This document shows positions 7,435 to 13,991 of a DNA stretch of 64,000 nt, one piece after another. The position numbers were made by a program, and so were the translations under genes. The DNA comes from Candidatus Daviesbacteria bacterium (lineage in GTDB: Bacteria > Patescibacteria > Microgenomatia > Daviesbacterales > UBA10151). The stretch lies in the NCBI GenBank assembly GCA_016176335.1, contig JACOXI010000003.1:310001-374000 (forward strand). The letters are read 5' to 3'. Position 1 is the first letter of the stretch, and every line of letters begins with the position of its first letter. Under the pieces are notes generated by a model. The model was given only the letters and a program-made list of their open reading frames with translations, was not told where the DNA came from and searched no databases.

Positions 7435-7750
7435 GAAGAAAAAAGAAACTCTCCAAAATGAACTTCAAGATAACGCCAAAATTGAGGCGTGTGCTGAAAA
7501 ATTTGGCACTACAGGCGACCGAACCCGAATGAGGATTTGCTACCTTCTTTGTCACCATCCAGAGTTAACAGTTTCTGAAATAGCTGAAATTATTAGTTCT
7601 CCAATCTCGACTGTGTCTCACAGCCTAAAGAAGCTAAAAGAAATACAGGTAGTTGACCACCGAAGACAAGCAAAGCAAGTTTTATATTCTTTAAGTAAAA
7701 ACAAATTTGTTTCAGTCATTAAAAGTCAATTATTAGGAAACAATGAATAA
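7427..7750 (+). CDS. ArsR-family metal-responsive repressor
   Basis: This 107-residue winged-helix protein of the ArsR/SmtB family has the expected core: DRTRMRICYLLCHHPELTVSEIAEIISSPISTVSHSLKKLKEI, then a beta wing (RRQAKQVLYSL). Cysteines at about residues 22, 38 and 41 and paired histidines (CHH) could form a soft-metal site. It heads a six-gene run that includes mercuric reductase. ArsR-type regulators of mer operons are known outside the classic MerR systems, so Hg(II) is a reasonable inducer, but cadmium, arsenite or copper cannot be excluded. An alternative ATG two codons downstream (7433) is possible. The stop overlaps the next start by eight bases. Confidence 0.85.
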   Translation: MQMKKKETLQNELQDNAKIEACAEKFGTTGDRTRMRICYLLCHHPELTVSEIAEIISSPISTVSHSLKKLKEIQVVDHRRQAKQVLYSLSKNKFVSVIKSQLLGNNE

Positions 7751-8351
7751 AAAGATACTTGTATTAGCACTAATTATAACGGCCTTTGTTGCAGGTTATT
7801 TTTATTTTTTCTCATCCAAGCCGCTATTTAATTTTTCTCCCAAGGAGTTTCAACAGGAAACAAAAGGGTTGGTTAACGAAGCATTAGCTGTAAAATTTGA
7901 TTACCTTTCCAAGAATGGTAATTCTTCTTGTTCGGGAGCATTCCGAGACTCTATCGCTTCAATGCCAGACAATGCTCGTTTACAAGGTTCTTGCTGCAGC
8001 CCCATGAGTATGCACCGCTACAGCGAGCAAGTTGAAGGGCTAAAAAAGTATCAACAAATCTTGGAAATCCCTCCTGATCCTTATGATATTGAGGCAAAGC
8101 TGGCTAAAAAGTTAATGGCAGATTATGACAATATTCAGTTAACTGCAGAAGAACAGAAAGCTTACGATTTTGCCATGCAAAATTCTGATGAGAAAGGCCC
8201 TTGTTGCTGTAAGTGCTGGAGATGGAATGTTTACGGAGGATTAGGAAAGTATTTGATTAAGAATTACAAATTTACTGGACAGCAGGTTACCCAAGTGTGG
8301 AATTTATCTGATGGATGCGGTGGTGATAATGACCATCATCACAGTTCATAA
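7743..8351 (+). CDS. Cys/His-rich membrane-anchored protein of unknown family
   Basis: I do not recognise a named family. The 202-residue protein has one N-terminal membrane anchor (residues 4-23) and an outer domain with clustered cysteines: Cys63, Cys84-Cys85 (QGSCCSPM), Cys154-155-156 and Cys158 (GPCCCKCWRW), Cys192 (DGCGG). The tail ends in DNDHHHSS. Its middle reads LTAEEQKAYDFA and then PCC, which recalls the LT-EQ...FRPCC arrangement of the proteins at 2926 and 8354, so it may be a shorter relative. The gene overlaps arsR by eight bases and is followed after two bases by the second FRPCC gene. I infer soft-metal binding outside the membrane. Confidence 0.75.
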   Translation: MNKKILVLALIITAFVAGYFYFFSSKPLFNFSPKEFQQETKGLVNEALAVKFDYLSKNGNSSCSGAFRDSIASMPDNARLQGSCCSPMSMHRYSEQVEGLKKYQQILEIPPDPYDIEAKLAKKLMADYDNIQLTAEEQKAYDFAMQNSDEKGPCCCKCWRWNVYGGLGKYLIKNYKFTGQQVTQVWNLSDGCGGDNDHHHSS

Positions 8352-8353
8352 GT

Positions 8354-9802
8354 ATGAAGAAACGAGCAATTAAAAAACTTAAAACTAAATTTCTTACAGC
8401 AGCGTTCTATGGCTCCATCGGCTTAACAGCCTCACTTGCTCTATTTCTTGTCTTTTATTGGAGTTTGAGCCTAAATTCAAGTATTTACAGCCTTATCAAC
8501 AATACGAAAGGCGAACCTATTTATCTTTGGGTCTATGTGTTTCTTACTTTCGGCACCATTTTCTTGTTTGGTGTTAACGCTGTACTTTTTGTTTATCGGT
8601 GGAGGAAGTTCGGGCCTCCTAGACTTAAAGGTCAAGGCGGAAGCGGTTTGGGAGCTTTGGTAGGAGTGGCGGCTTCAGCTTGTCCGGTCTGCGGTTCTGT
8701 TCTTTTATCTGCCATTGGTATTGCCGGAGGATTGGCAGTTTTCCCGCTTCAAGGTTTGGAACTGAAAGCGCTCTCTTTTGGACTAATGGCGCTCCCTGTT
8801 TGGTTAACAACCAGAGAGTTAAAATCTTTAAGTTGCGGTGATGAAACTTGCCCGACTCCTCGTCCTACTTGGTTTCAGGCAAAAGACAAGCCTTATCTTA
8901 TAGCCTCTTTAGCATTAGTTACTGTTTTGATACTTATTGGCTGGAATATGCTCAAATCAGACCCGATAGTTTATGGTTTTTTCAATAAACCAGAGGCAAC
9001 AAAGGTTTCTTCAACAATCAATCCATTGTATGACGAAGTAGTGGCTAAAGTTTTGCCCTCCCAAGGTTTTCAAAGCAAAATTTTCTTAGGAGATAGCTTC
9101 TTAAAATTGGTACAAAATGGTGTTATTGACCAGAGTAAGTTTGAAGCAATTTATCAAGAACGCGGAGGATTGTCAGCCCAGTTTAAAGAAGTCTTAAGTG
9201 AGCCTTCATACAAACCAATTCTTCTCACCCGCGAAAATGCCAACATCTACGTCAATCTTCTCTGGGCATTAGGACTTTCCAACTATATGTCAACAAATAA
9301 AGATAGCCCTGTTAACGGCAAATCTCTTTTTAACTTTGCTTCAACTGGAGGCTGGAATATAGGGAAGGAAGAAAATGGGGGAGCGTACTTCAATAAATTC
9401 AGAATAGTTAGGCTGACACCCGAGCAAGAGGCTCTAGTCACTCAAATTGCCAAAGCAACCTTCCGTCCCTGTTGCAATAACTCTACCTTTTTCCAAGATT
9501 GTAACCATGGTTCTGCTCTTTTAGGGCTTCTCCAACTCGGAGCTTCACAAGGACTCACTGAAGATGAGTTGTACAAAGAGGCTCTCGCTTTCAATTCCTT
9601 TTGGTTCCCGCAAAATTATATTCAAACAGCCTTATATTTTAAGGTAGTTAAAAACACAGATTGGGACAAAGTTGACCCAAAAGTAGCGTTGGGAGCTAAT
9701 TACTCAACTGGCAATGGATGGAGCAAGAATGTGCAAACAGAGATTGCTAAAATACCAAACCTTATCCCCCAAACAAACGGTGGAGCAGGATGTGGGGTAT
9801 AA
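8354..9802 (+). CDS. Cys-bearing membrane domain fused to FRPCC/DCNHG domain, copy 2
   Basis: The 482-residue protein has two parts. Residues 1-200 hold about five hydrophobic segments, with the motif ASACPVCGSVLLSAIG (Cys110, Cys113) inside one and a loop SCGDETCP (Cys161, Cys166). Residues 225-482 form the domain shared with the protein at 2926-3873, including FRPCCNNSTFFQDCNHG (Cys373, Cys374, Cys383, His385), the identical segment LAFNSFWFPQNY, and a GCGV terminus (Cys480). The fusion replaces the separate CcdA-like partner of the first operon, so the membrane part may play the same electron- or metal-passing role. The gene lies directly before mercuric reductase. The domain is not one I can name. 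Confidence 0.8.
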   Translation: MKKRAIKKLKTKFLTAAFYGSIGLTASLALFLVFYWSLSLNSSIYSLINNTKGEPIYLWVYVFLTFGTIFLFGVNAVLFVYRWRKFGPPRLKGQGGSGLGALVGVAASACPVCGSVLLSAIGIAGGLAVFPLQGLELKALSFGLMALPVWLTTRELKSLSCGDETCPTPRPTWFQAKDKPYLIASLALVTVLILIGWNMLKSDPIVYGFFNKPEATKVSSTINPLYDEVVAKVLPSQGFQSKIFLGDSFLKLVQNGVIDQSKFEAIYQERGGLSAQFKEVLSEPSYKPILLTRENANIYVNLLWALGLSNYMSTNKDSPVNGKSLFNFASTGGWNIGKEENGGAYFNKFRIVRLTPEQEALVTQIAKATFRPCCNNSTFFQDCNHGSALLGLLQLGASQGLTEDELYKEALAFNSFWFPQNYIQTALYFKVVKNTDWDKVDPKVALGANYSTGNGWSKNVQTEIAKIPNLIPQTNGGAGCGV

Positions 9803-9824
9803 ATACTAAAGGAGGTGATAAATT

Positions 9825-9845
9825 ATGTGTCCAGATTGCAACTAG
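9825..9845 (+). CDS. Six-codon ORF (MCPDCN) before merA
   Basis: A perfect Shine-Dalgarno sequence, AAGGAGGTGAT (9809-9819), stands five bases before an ATG that opens a six-codon frame, MCPDCN, stopping with TAG at 9843-9845. The mercuric reductase ATG follows three bases later and has no ribosome-binding site of its own. The simplest reading is a leader peptide or an upstream ORF that feeds ribosomes to merA by termination and reinitiation. Its two cysteines would make translation sensitive to cysteine supply or metal. It could equally be the remnant of a deleted gene. Confidence 0.55.
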   Translation: MCPDCN

Positions 9846-9848
9846 ATT

Positions 9849-11285
9849 ATGAGTGCAAATATGTTTGATTTAATTATTATTGGTGGTGGAGCAGGCGCTT
9901 TTGCTGCTGCCATTAAGGCTAATGAACTCGGAGCAAAAACTTTATTAGTTAACAAAGGACTGCCTCTTGGTGGGACCTGTGTTAATGTTGGTTGTGTTCC
10001 ATCTAAAACTCTCCTTTGGGCCGGCGAGGTGATGCATCTTGCCAGAAACCACAAGATTCCGGGAATAGATATAGAGGTTAAAAGGTTTGATTTTGCCCAA
10101 ATTGTCCAACACGAGCTTGATTTAGTAGAAAAGTTAAGAGCTGAAAAATATGAAAAAATTTTAAATGGTTTAGAGAGTGTTACTTATCTAGAAGGACAAG
10201 CGACTTTTGTTTCTCCTTATGAGATCGAAGTTAATCCTTCGACAGAGCTCAGGACAGGTGGTCAAAAGTATCAGGCTAAGAAATTCATTATCGCTGCTGG
10301 ATCAACTGCAACAGTACCACCAATTGATGGGATTAAGGAAGTAGGATACTTAACTCACATTGAGGCTCTACAGATTAAACAGCAACCAAAGAAACTAATC
10401 GTAGTAGGTGCTGGTCCTTTAGGACTGGAGTTTGCCCAAATGTTTGCCAGGTTTGGTACTAAAGTAACAATATTACATAGAGGACAATCCATTTTCCGTG
10501 GTGAAGAAGAATTAACAACTAGACTTGCTGAAATACTCACTGAAGAAGGAATAACTATTAAAACTAATGTCCAAATAAAAAGTGTCAGAAAAGATGGAGA
10601 GAAAAAGGTTTTAGTATACAAAGAAGCAGACTTGTCCGCCGAAGCCTTGGTAAAGGCGGATGAAATACTACTAGCTGCAGGTAAAACTCCCAATACCCAA
10701 GGAATGGGTCTTGATAAAGCTGAAGTTGGGATGGATGAGAAACAAACGATTAAAGTCAACTCCTACTTTCAAACTTCTCAATCGCATATTTATGCTATAG
10801 GTGATGTGACGGATAGCCCGCTAAGACTTGAGCCAACTGCAGGGAGGGAGGGTACACTAGCTTCAGAAAACGCCTTAAATAATGCCAAAAATAACATTGA
10901 CTATAATACTGTGCCCTGGACTATCTTCACTGATCCGCAACTTGCAGGAGTAGGACTTACAGAAGAGCAGGAGATGGAGCAAATAGGAAGATGTTTATGT
11001 CGGACTGTTTCTTTTGCCAACGTACCTAAAGCCATAATAATGAATCGTACGGAAGGTTTAATCAAGATGGTTGTCCACCCGGATACAAAAGTGATCCTGG
11101 GCGTTCATATACTGGCTCCAAATGCAGGAGAGTTAATTGCTCAAGCAATGGTACTTGTCAAGAACAAAAATACCATTGATGATGTTATCAATTCTTTACC
11201 AATGTTTCCAACTCTTTCAGAAAGTATAAAAACCGTTGCGTTGTCTTTTACTAGAGATATAAGTAAACTAAGTTGTTGTATATAA
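9849..11285 (+). CDS. merA: Mercuric reductase (MerA) lacking the N-terminal HMA domain
   Basis: This 478-residue FAD/NAD(P)H-dependent disulfide oxidoreductase reduces Hg(II) to Hg(0) in the cytoplasm. It has the FAD motif GGGAGAFAAA, the active-site pair Cys44 and Cys49 (GGTCVNVGCVPSK), the second dinucleotide motif VVGAGPLGLEFAQ, and YAIGDVT. Above all it has the C-terminal vicinal cysteines Cys476-Cys477 (ISKLSCC), the hallmark that separates MerA from lipoamide dehydrogenase. The aromatic residue near the C-terminus appears to be Phe (MFPTLSES) where classic MerA has Tyr. There is no fused NmerA domain; a free HMA protein is encoded two genes downstream. Two repeat-derived inserts are in frame (10235-10258 and 10635-10660). 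Confidence 0.92.
   Translation: MSANMFDLIIIGGGAGAFAAAIKANELGAKTLLVNKGLPLGGTCVNVGCVPSKTLLWAGEVMHLARNHKIPGIDIEVKRFDFAQIVQHELDLVEKLRAEKYEKILNGLESVTYLEGQATFVSPYEIEVNPSTELRTGGQKYQAKKFIIAAGSTATVPPIDGIKEVGYLTHIEALQIKQQPKKLIVVGAGPLGLEFAQMFARFGTKVTILHRGQSIFRGEEELTTRLAEILTEEGITIKTNVQIKSVRKDGEKKVLVYKEADLSAEALVKADEILLAAGKTPNTQGMGLDKAEVGMDEKQTIKVNSYFQTSQSHIYAIGDVTDSPLRLEPTAGREGTLASENALNNAKNNIDYNTVPWTIFTDPQLAGVGLTEEQEMEQIGRCLCRTVSFANVPKAIIMNRTEGLIKMVVHPDTKVILGVHILAPNAGELIAQAMVLVKNKNTIDDVINSLPMFPTLSESIKTVALSFTRDISKLSCCI
10235..10258 (+). repeat. Dispersed repeat inserted in frame in merA (first)
   Basis: The bases TCCTTCGACAGAGCTCAGG followed by ACAGG match the common dispersed intergenic repeat type whose other copy here, in reverse, ends at 12389 (TCCTTCGACTACGCTCAGG). 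In merA it encodes roughly NPSTELRTGG, between two beta strands of the FAD domain, where a surface loop is expected. Confidence 0.6.
10635..10660 (+). repeat. Palindromic repeat inserted in frame in merA (second)
   Basis: TCCGCC (10635-10640) and GGCGGA (10655-10660) form an inverted repeat around GAAGCCTTGGTAAA. It resembles another widespread intergenic palindrome. It encodes about ADLSAEALVKAD, just before the strand leading to LLAAGKTPNT, again a likely surface loop. Confidence 0.55.
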
Positions 11286-11286
11286 A

Positions 11287-12324
11287 ATGGATCTTTGGTT
11301 AATTTTCCTGACCGGTTTAACTGTAGGGGGGTTGACCTGTATGGTAGTACAGGGGGGGCTTTTGGCCGGGGTTTTGGCGGCAAAAGAAGAAGAGGATTTT
11401 ACAGAAGGCAGTCAAAGAAAACACAACGTACTACCGGTTTTGGCATTTTTGATAGCTAAACTTATTGCGTATGTAACTTTAGGTTTTATACTGGGTACTT
11501 TTGGTTCAACGCTGGCCATTTCCGATAATACCCGGATTGTCATGCAACTTATTGCAGGGGCGTATATGATAGCCATAGCTTTGGATCTTTTGAATGTTCA
11601 CCCGATTTTTAGATATGTTGTGATCCAGCCTCCTAAATTTTTAACCAGAATGATTAAGGATACCTCGAAAAGCCGCGATTTATTTGCCCCGGCAATTTTA
11701 GGATTTTTGACTGTTTTTATCCCCTGCGGTACTACTTTGGCCATGGAAGTTTTTGCCATATCTTCCGGCAGCGCAATTTGGGGGGCTTTGATTATGGGTA
11801 CATTTACTTTGGGAACCTCACCTTTGTTTTTGGGATTGGGGTTTATTACAACTGTGTTGGGTGATACTTTCAGGACGCGATTTTTCAAGTTGGCCGGGGT
11901 TTTGGTTGCGTACCTTGGGATCACTACCTTCAATGGAGCGCTGGTTTTGGCTGGATCGCCAATTACTTTGCAAACAATCAGAGATATGATCCCCATTCAA
12001 ATTGATCTTTCCGGTGGAGCGCAGGCAGCTTCAGATTCTAATGTGCAAGTTTTGGCAGGAGTACAAACTGCAAACATTTTGGTTTACCCGACAGGTTATA
12101 GCCCAAACTACATACAGATTAGATCAGGAATTCCCGTGAGGTTTAATTTGGCTACAACCGGGGGTTTTGGTTGTACATCCCAGTTTCGGATTCCCCAACT
12201 TGGGCTTAGCAAAAATTTAACTCAAAATAGTATAACTTCTGTAGAGTTTACGCCGCAGACTAAAGGTAAGATTGTCTGGACTTGCTCAATGGGTATGTAT
12301 TCGGGAATAATGAAGGTGATATGA
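11287..12324 (+). CDS. SafE/TauE-like membrane transporter fused to a cupredoxin domain
   Basis: The 345-residue protein has about six membrane helices (residues 1-220) in the DsbD/SafE-like pattern, with GGLTCMVVQGGLLAG near the start and FIPCGTTLAMEVFA at the second half-repeat. A C-terminal cupredoxin-like domain follows (about 250-345). That domain has the copper-type signature Cys296 (GFGCTSQF) and Cys333-x-Met335-x-Met337 (TCSMGMYSG), known from cupredoxin domains attached to metal pumps. It starts one base after the merA stop. I infer that copper is bound outside the membrane and passed to or through the helices. A role in delivering reducing power is also possible because the membrane fold is shared with DsbD. 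Confidence 0.83.
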   Translation: MDLWLIFLTGLTVGGLTCMVVQGGLLAGVLAAKEEEDFTEGSQRKHNVLPVLAFLIAKLIAYVTLGFILGTFGSTLAISDNTRIVMQLIAGAYMIAIALDLLNVHPIFRYVVIQPPKFLTRMIKDTSKSRDLFAPAILGFLTVFIPCGTTLAMEVFAISSGSAIWGALIMGTFTLGTSPLFLGLGFITTVLGDTFRTRFFKLAGVLVAYLGITTFNGALVLAGSPITLQTIRDMIPIQIDLSGGAQAASDSNVQVLAGVQTANILVYPTGYSPNYIQIRSGIPVRFNLATTGGFGCTSQFRIPQLGLSKNLTQNSITSVEFTPQTKGKIVWTCSMGMYSGIMKVI

Positions 12325-12341
12325 GCGAAGCGAGTATCATC

Positions 12342-12388
12342 CCTTCGGGTCTGAGCCTCAGGGTCGAAGACCTGAGCGTAGTCGAAGG
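12342..12388. repeat. Intergenic palindromic repeat
   Basis: The element starts CCTTCG and ends CGAAGG, with an inner CTCAGG...CCTGAG stem, so it can form a hairpin between the cupredoxin-fusion gene and the HMA gene. The right arm in reverse reads CCTTCGACTACGCTCAGG and is related to the in-frame insert in merA. It has no T-run, so it is not a clear terminator. Confidence 0.65.
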
Positions 12389-12397
12389 ATCTATTTG

Positions 12398-12616
12398 ATG
12401 GTTAAGAAGAAATTAAAAATTCAGGATATACACTGTTCGTCTTGTTCTCTGGTAATTGATATGGATTTGGAGGATTTGGAAGGGGTCATAAATGTTAAAA
12501 CAAGCTACGCCAAAGCTGAAACAGAAATAGAATTTGACCCTGCCAAATTAGATGAGGAGCAAATTTTGGCAACCATCAAAAAATCCGGCTACACAGCCGT
12601 CCCTATTGAAACTTAA
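12398..12616 (+). CDS. HMA-domain metallochaperone (CopZ/MerP-like)
   Basis: This 72-residue protein is a single heavy-metal-associated domain with the beta-alpha-beta-beta-alpha-beta pattern. Its metal loop is DIHCSSCSLVID, giving the CxxC pair Cys-Ser-Ser-Cys in place of the usual MxCxxC. EFDPAKLDEEQILATIKKSGY is the typical second half. Free HMA proteins ferry Cu(I) or Hg(II) through thiols, so this one may serve the CopB pump or hand Hg(II) to MerA, which lacks its own HMA domain. The ATG at 12398 is preferred to the TTG one codon earlier. It is the last gene that clearly belongs to the metal island. Confidence 0.88.
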   Translation: MVKKKLKIQDIHCSSCSLVIDMDLEDLEGVINVKTSYAKAETEIEFDPAKLDEEQILATIKKSGYTAVPIET

Positions 12617-12640
12617 TACTAAATACTTAATACTGAATAC

Positions 12641-13624
12641 ATGCTGGATTTAATCTCTGTTGGTGATGCCACTATTGATAATTTTGTCCAAATTCATGAT
12701 GCGGAGGTAAAGTGTAATATTGACAAAACCGAGTGCAAGCTTTGCATTGATTATGGAGATAAAATTGCTGTTGATAAGTTGACACACCTTGTTGCCGGTA
12801 ATGCTGCCAATAATGCTATTGGGGGAGCAAGATTAAAATTAAGATCGGCAATTTATGTCAATGTCGGTTCAGACCCCTCGGGTAAACAAATAACAGAAAA
12901 GTTAAAAGAAGAGGGTGTCAGTACAAGATATGTTGTGATAAACGAAGGCATGGAATCCAACTTATCTACAGTGATTAATTTTCAGAAAGAGCGGACAATT
13001 CTTGTATATCACCAAGCCTGGAAGTATAAATTACCTGATTTAGATTCGGCAAAATGGATATATTTTACCTCCGTGTCAGCATCTTTTACCGAGTCAAACT
13101 TGCTTAACGAATTAACAGTCTATTTGGAAAGAACCGGTAGTAAGCTCCTTTACAACCCGGGGACTTATCAAATGAAAGCGGGAATTAAGAAAAATCCAAA
13201 ACTTTTGGCCTTGACAGAACTTTTTATTGTTAATAAAGAGGAAGCAAAAAGGATTTTAGTTGGTAAAGATGATGCGGATATCCCGATAAAGAAGCTACTT
13301 AAGGATATTGCGGACTTGGGTCCCAAAATGGTTGTGATCACAGACGGGGAAAAAGGATCTTTTGGATTTGACGGACAAAACTATTACCACTTGGGAATAT
13401 TTCCTGCTAATTTAGTGGAAATGACCGGTGCGGGAGATGCTTATGCAACGGGTGTGTTGGCAGGACTTTTTCATGCAAAAAGTTTACCAGAGGCAATGAG
13501 ATGGGGGGCTGCCAATGGGGCTGCTGTTGTTGAGCAAATCGGTCCCCAAGCAGGCCTCCTAACTTATGAGGGAATGCAGGAAAAACTAAAAGAAGATTCA
13601 AAGATTGTAGCTAAAGAGATATGA
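12641..13624 (+). CDS. PfkB/ribokinase-family sugar kinase
   Basis: This 327-residue protein shows the PfkB fold: GDATIDNF near the start, GGARLKL-type sugar-binding region, and the ATP/catalytic motif MTGAGDAYATGVLAGLF with the catalytic Asp in GAGDA. Substrates in this family include ribose, fructose phosphates, adenosine and others; sequence alone does not decide. An insertion with three cysteines (residues 25-35, VKCNIDKTECKLC) near the N-terminus is not usual for ribokinases. The ORF overlaps the next gene as ATGA. The 25-base gap from the HMA gene contains TTAATACTAAATAC-type repeats. Confidence 0.86.
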   Translation: MLDLISVGDATIDNFVQIHDAEVKCNIDKTECKLCIDYGDKIAVDKLTHLVAGNAANNAIGGARLKLRSAIYVNVGSDPSGKQITEKLKEEGVSTRYVVINEGMESNLSTVINFQKERTILVYHQAWKYKLPDLDSAKWIYFTSVSASFTESNLLNELTVYLERTGSKLLYNPGTYQMKAGIKKNPKLLALTELFIVNKEEAKRILVGKDDADIPIKKLLKDIADLGPKMVVITDGEKGSFGFDGQNYYHLGIFPANLVEMTGAGDAYATGVLAGLFHAKSLPEAMRWGAANGAAVVEQIGPQAGLLTYEGMQEKLKEDSKIVAKEI

Positions 13625-13848
13625 AAAAGTATACCCCATTTTTTAAAGTTACCCCCTATGACAAAAGAAAATATCTTCTACCAGAAGATAGGGATTATGA
13701 AATCTTGGATAAATGTAAAAGATTGGAAAAATCGAAATTAACAATAGAGGATAAGTATTTAGTAAAGTTTATAAAAACACAGTTAAAGAAGGACTGGAGA
13801 AGACCATTATTGGTAGAACTGGATAGATTATTAAGAAAATATAGTTAA
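13621..13848 (+). CDS. Small basic protein, unknown
   Basis: The 75-residue protein is coupled to the kinase gene by an ATGA overlap. It is rich in Lys, Arg, Glu and Leu and looks helical from about residue 25 on (YEILDKCKRLEKSKLTIEDKYLVKF), with a conserved-looking WRRPLLVELDRLL near the end. There is no membrane segment, signal or metal motif. I do not recognise a family. The overlap and coding-like composition argue that it is real. Confidence 0.65.
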   Translation: MKKYTPFFKVTPYDKRKYLLPEDRDYEILDKCKRLEKSKLTIEDKYLVKFIKTQLKKDWRRPLLVELDRLLRKYS

Positions 13849-13850
13849 AT

Positions 13851-13984
13851 TGTCATTCTGGGGACCCTGGCTTGTCCAGGGGACTCCAGAATCTTATATG
13901 GGTAAGGCAATGTATGTCTACATTAAAGAAGATTCTGGACAAGCTCGCCCCGTCTCCGACGAGTCGGAGCGGGCCAGAATGACA
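13851..13984. repeat. Large inverted-repeat element between convergent genes
   Basis: The ends form a perfect 11-base inverted repeat (TGTCATTCTGG at 13851-13861 and CCAGAATGACA at 13974-13984). Inside are CCAGAATCTT and AAGATTCTGG arms, and a strong hairpin CTCCGAC-GA-GTCGGAG flanked by CCCG and CGGG. The element fills the gap between a plus-strand and a minus-strand gene that converge, so it may act as a two-way transcription barrier. It looks like a non-autonomous dispersed palindrome rather than a gene. Confidence 0.7.
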
Positions 13985-13991
13985 GAAAAAA

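Noticed and set aside
12342..12388. Rho-independent terminator after the cupredoxin-fusion gene
   Set aside because: The hairpin has no following T-run, and the next gene of the island starts ten bases later.
12342..13984. CRISPR array or insertion sequence
   Set aside because: The repeats are single palindromes of different types with no regular spacers, no cas genes and no transposase.
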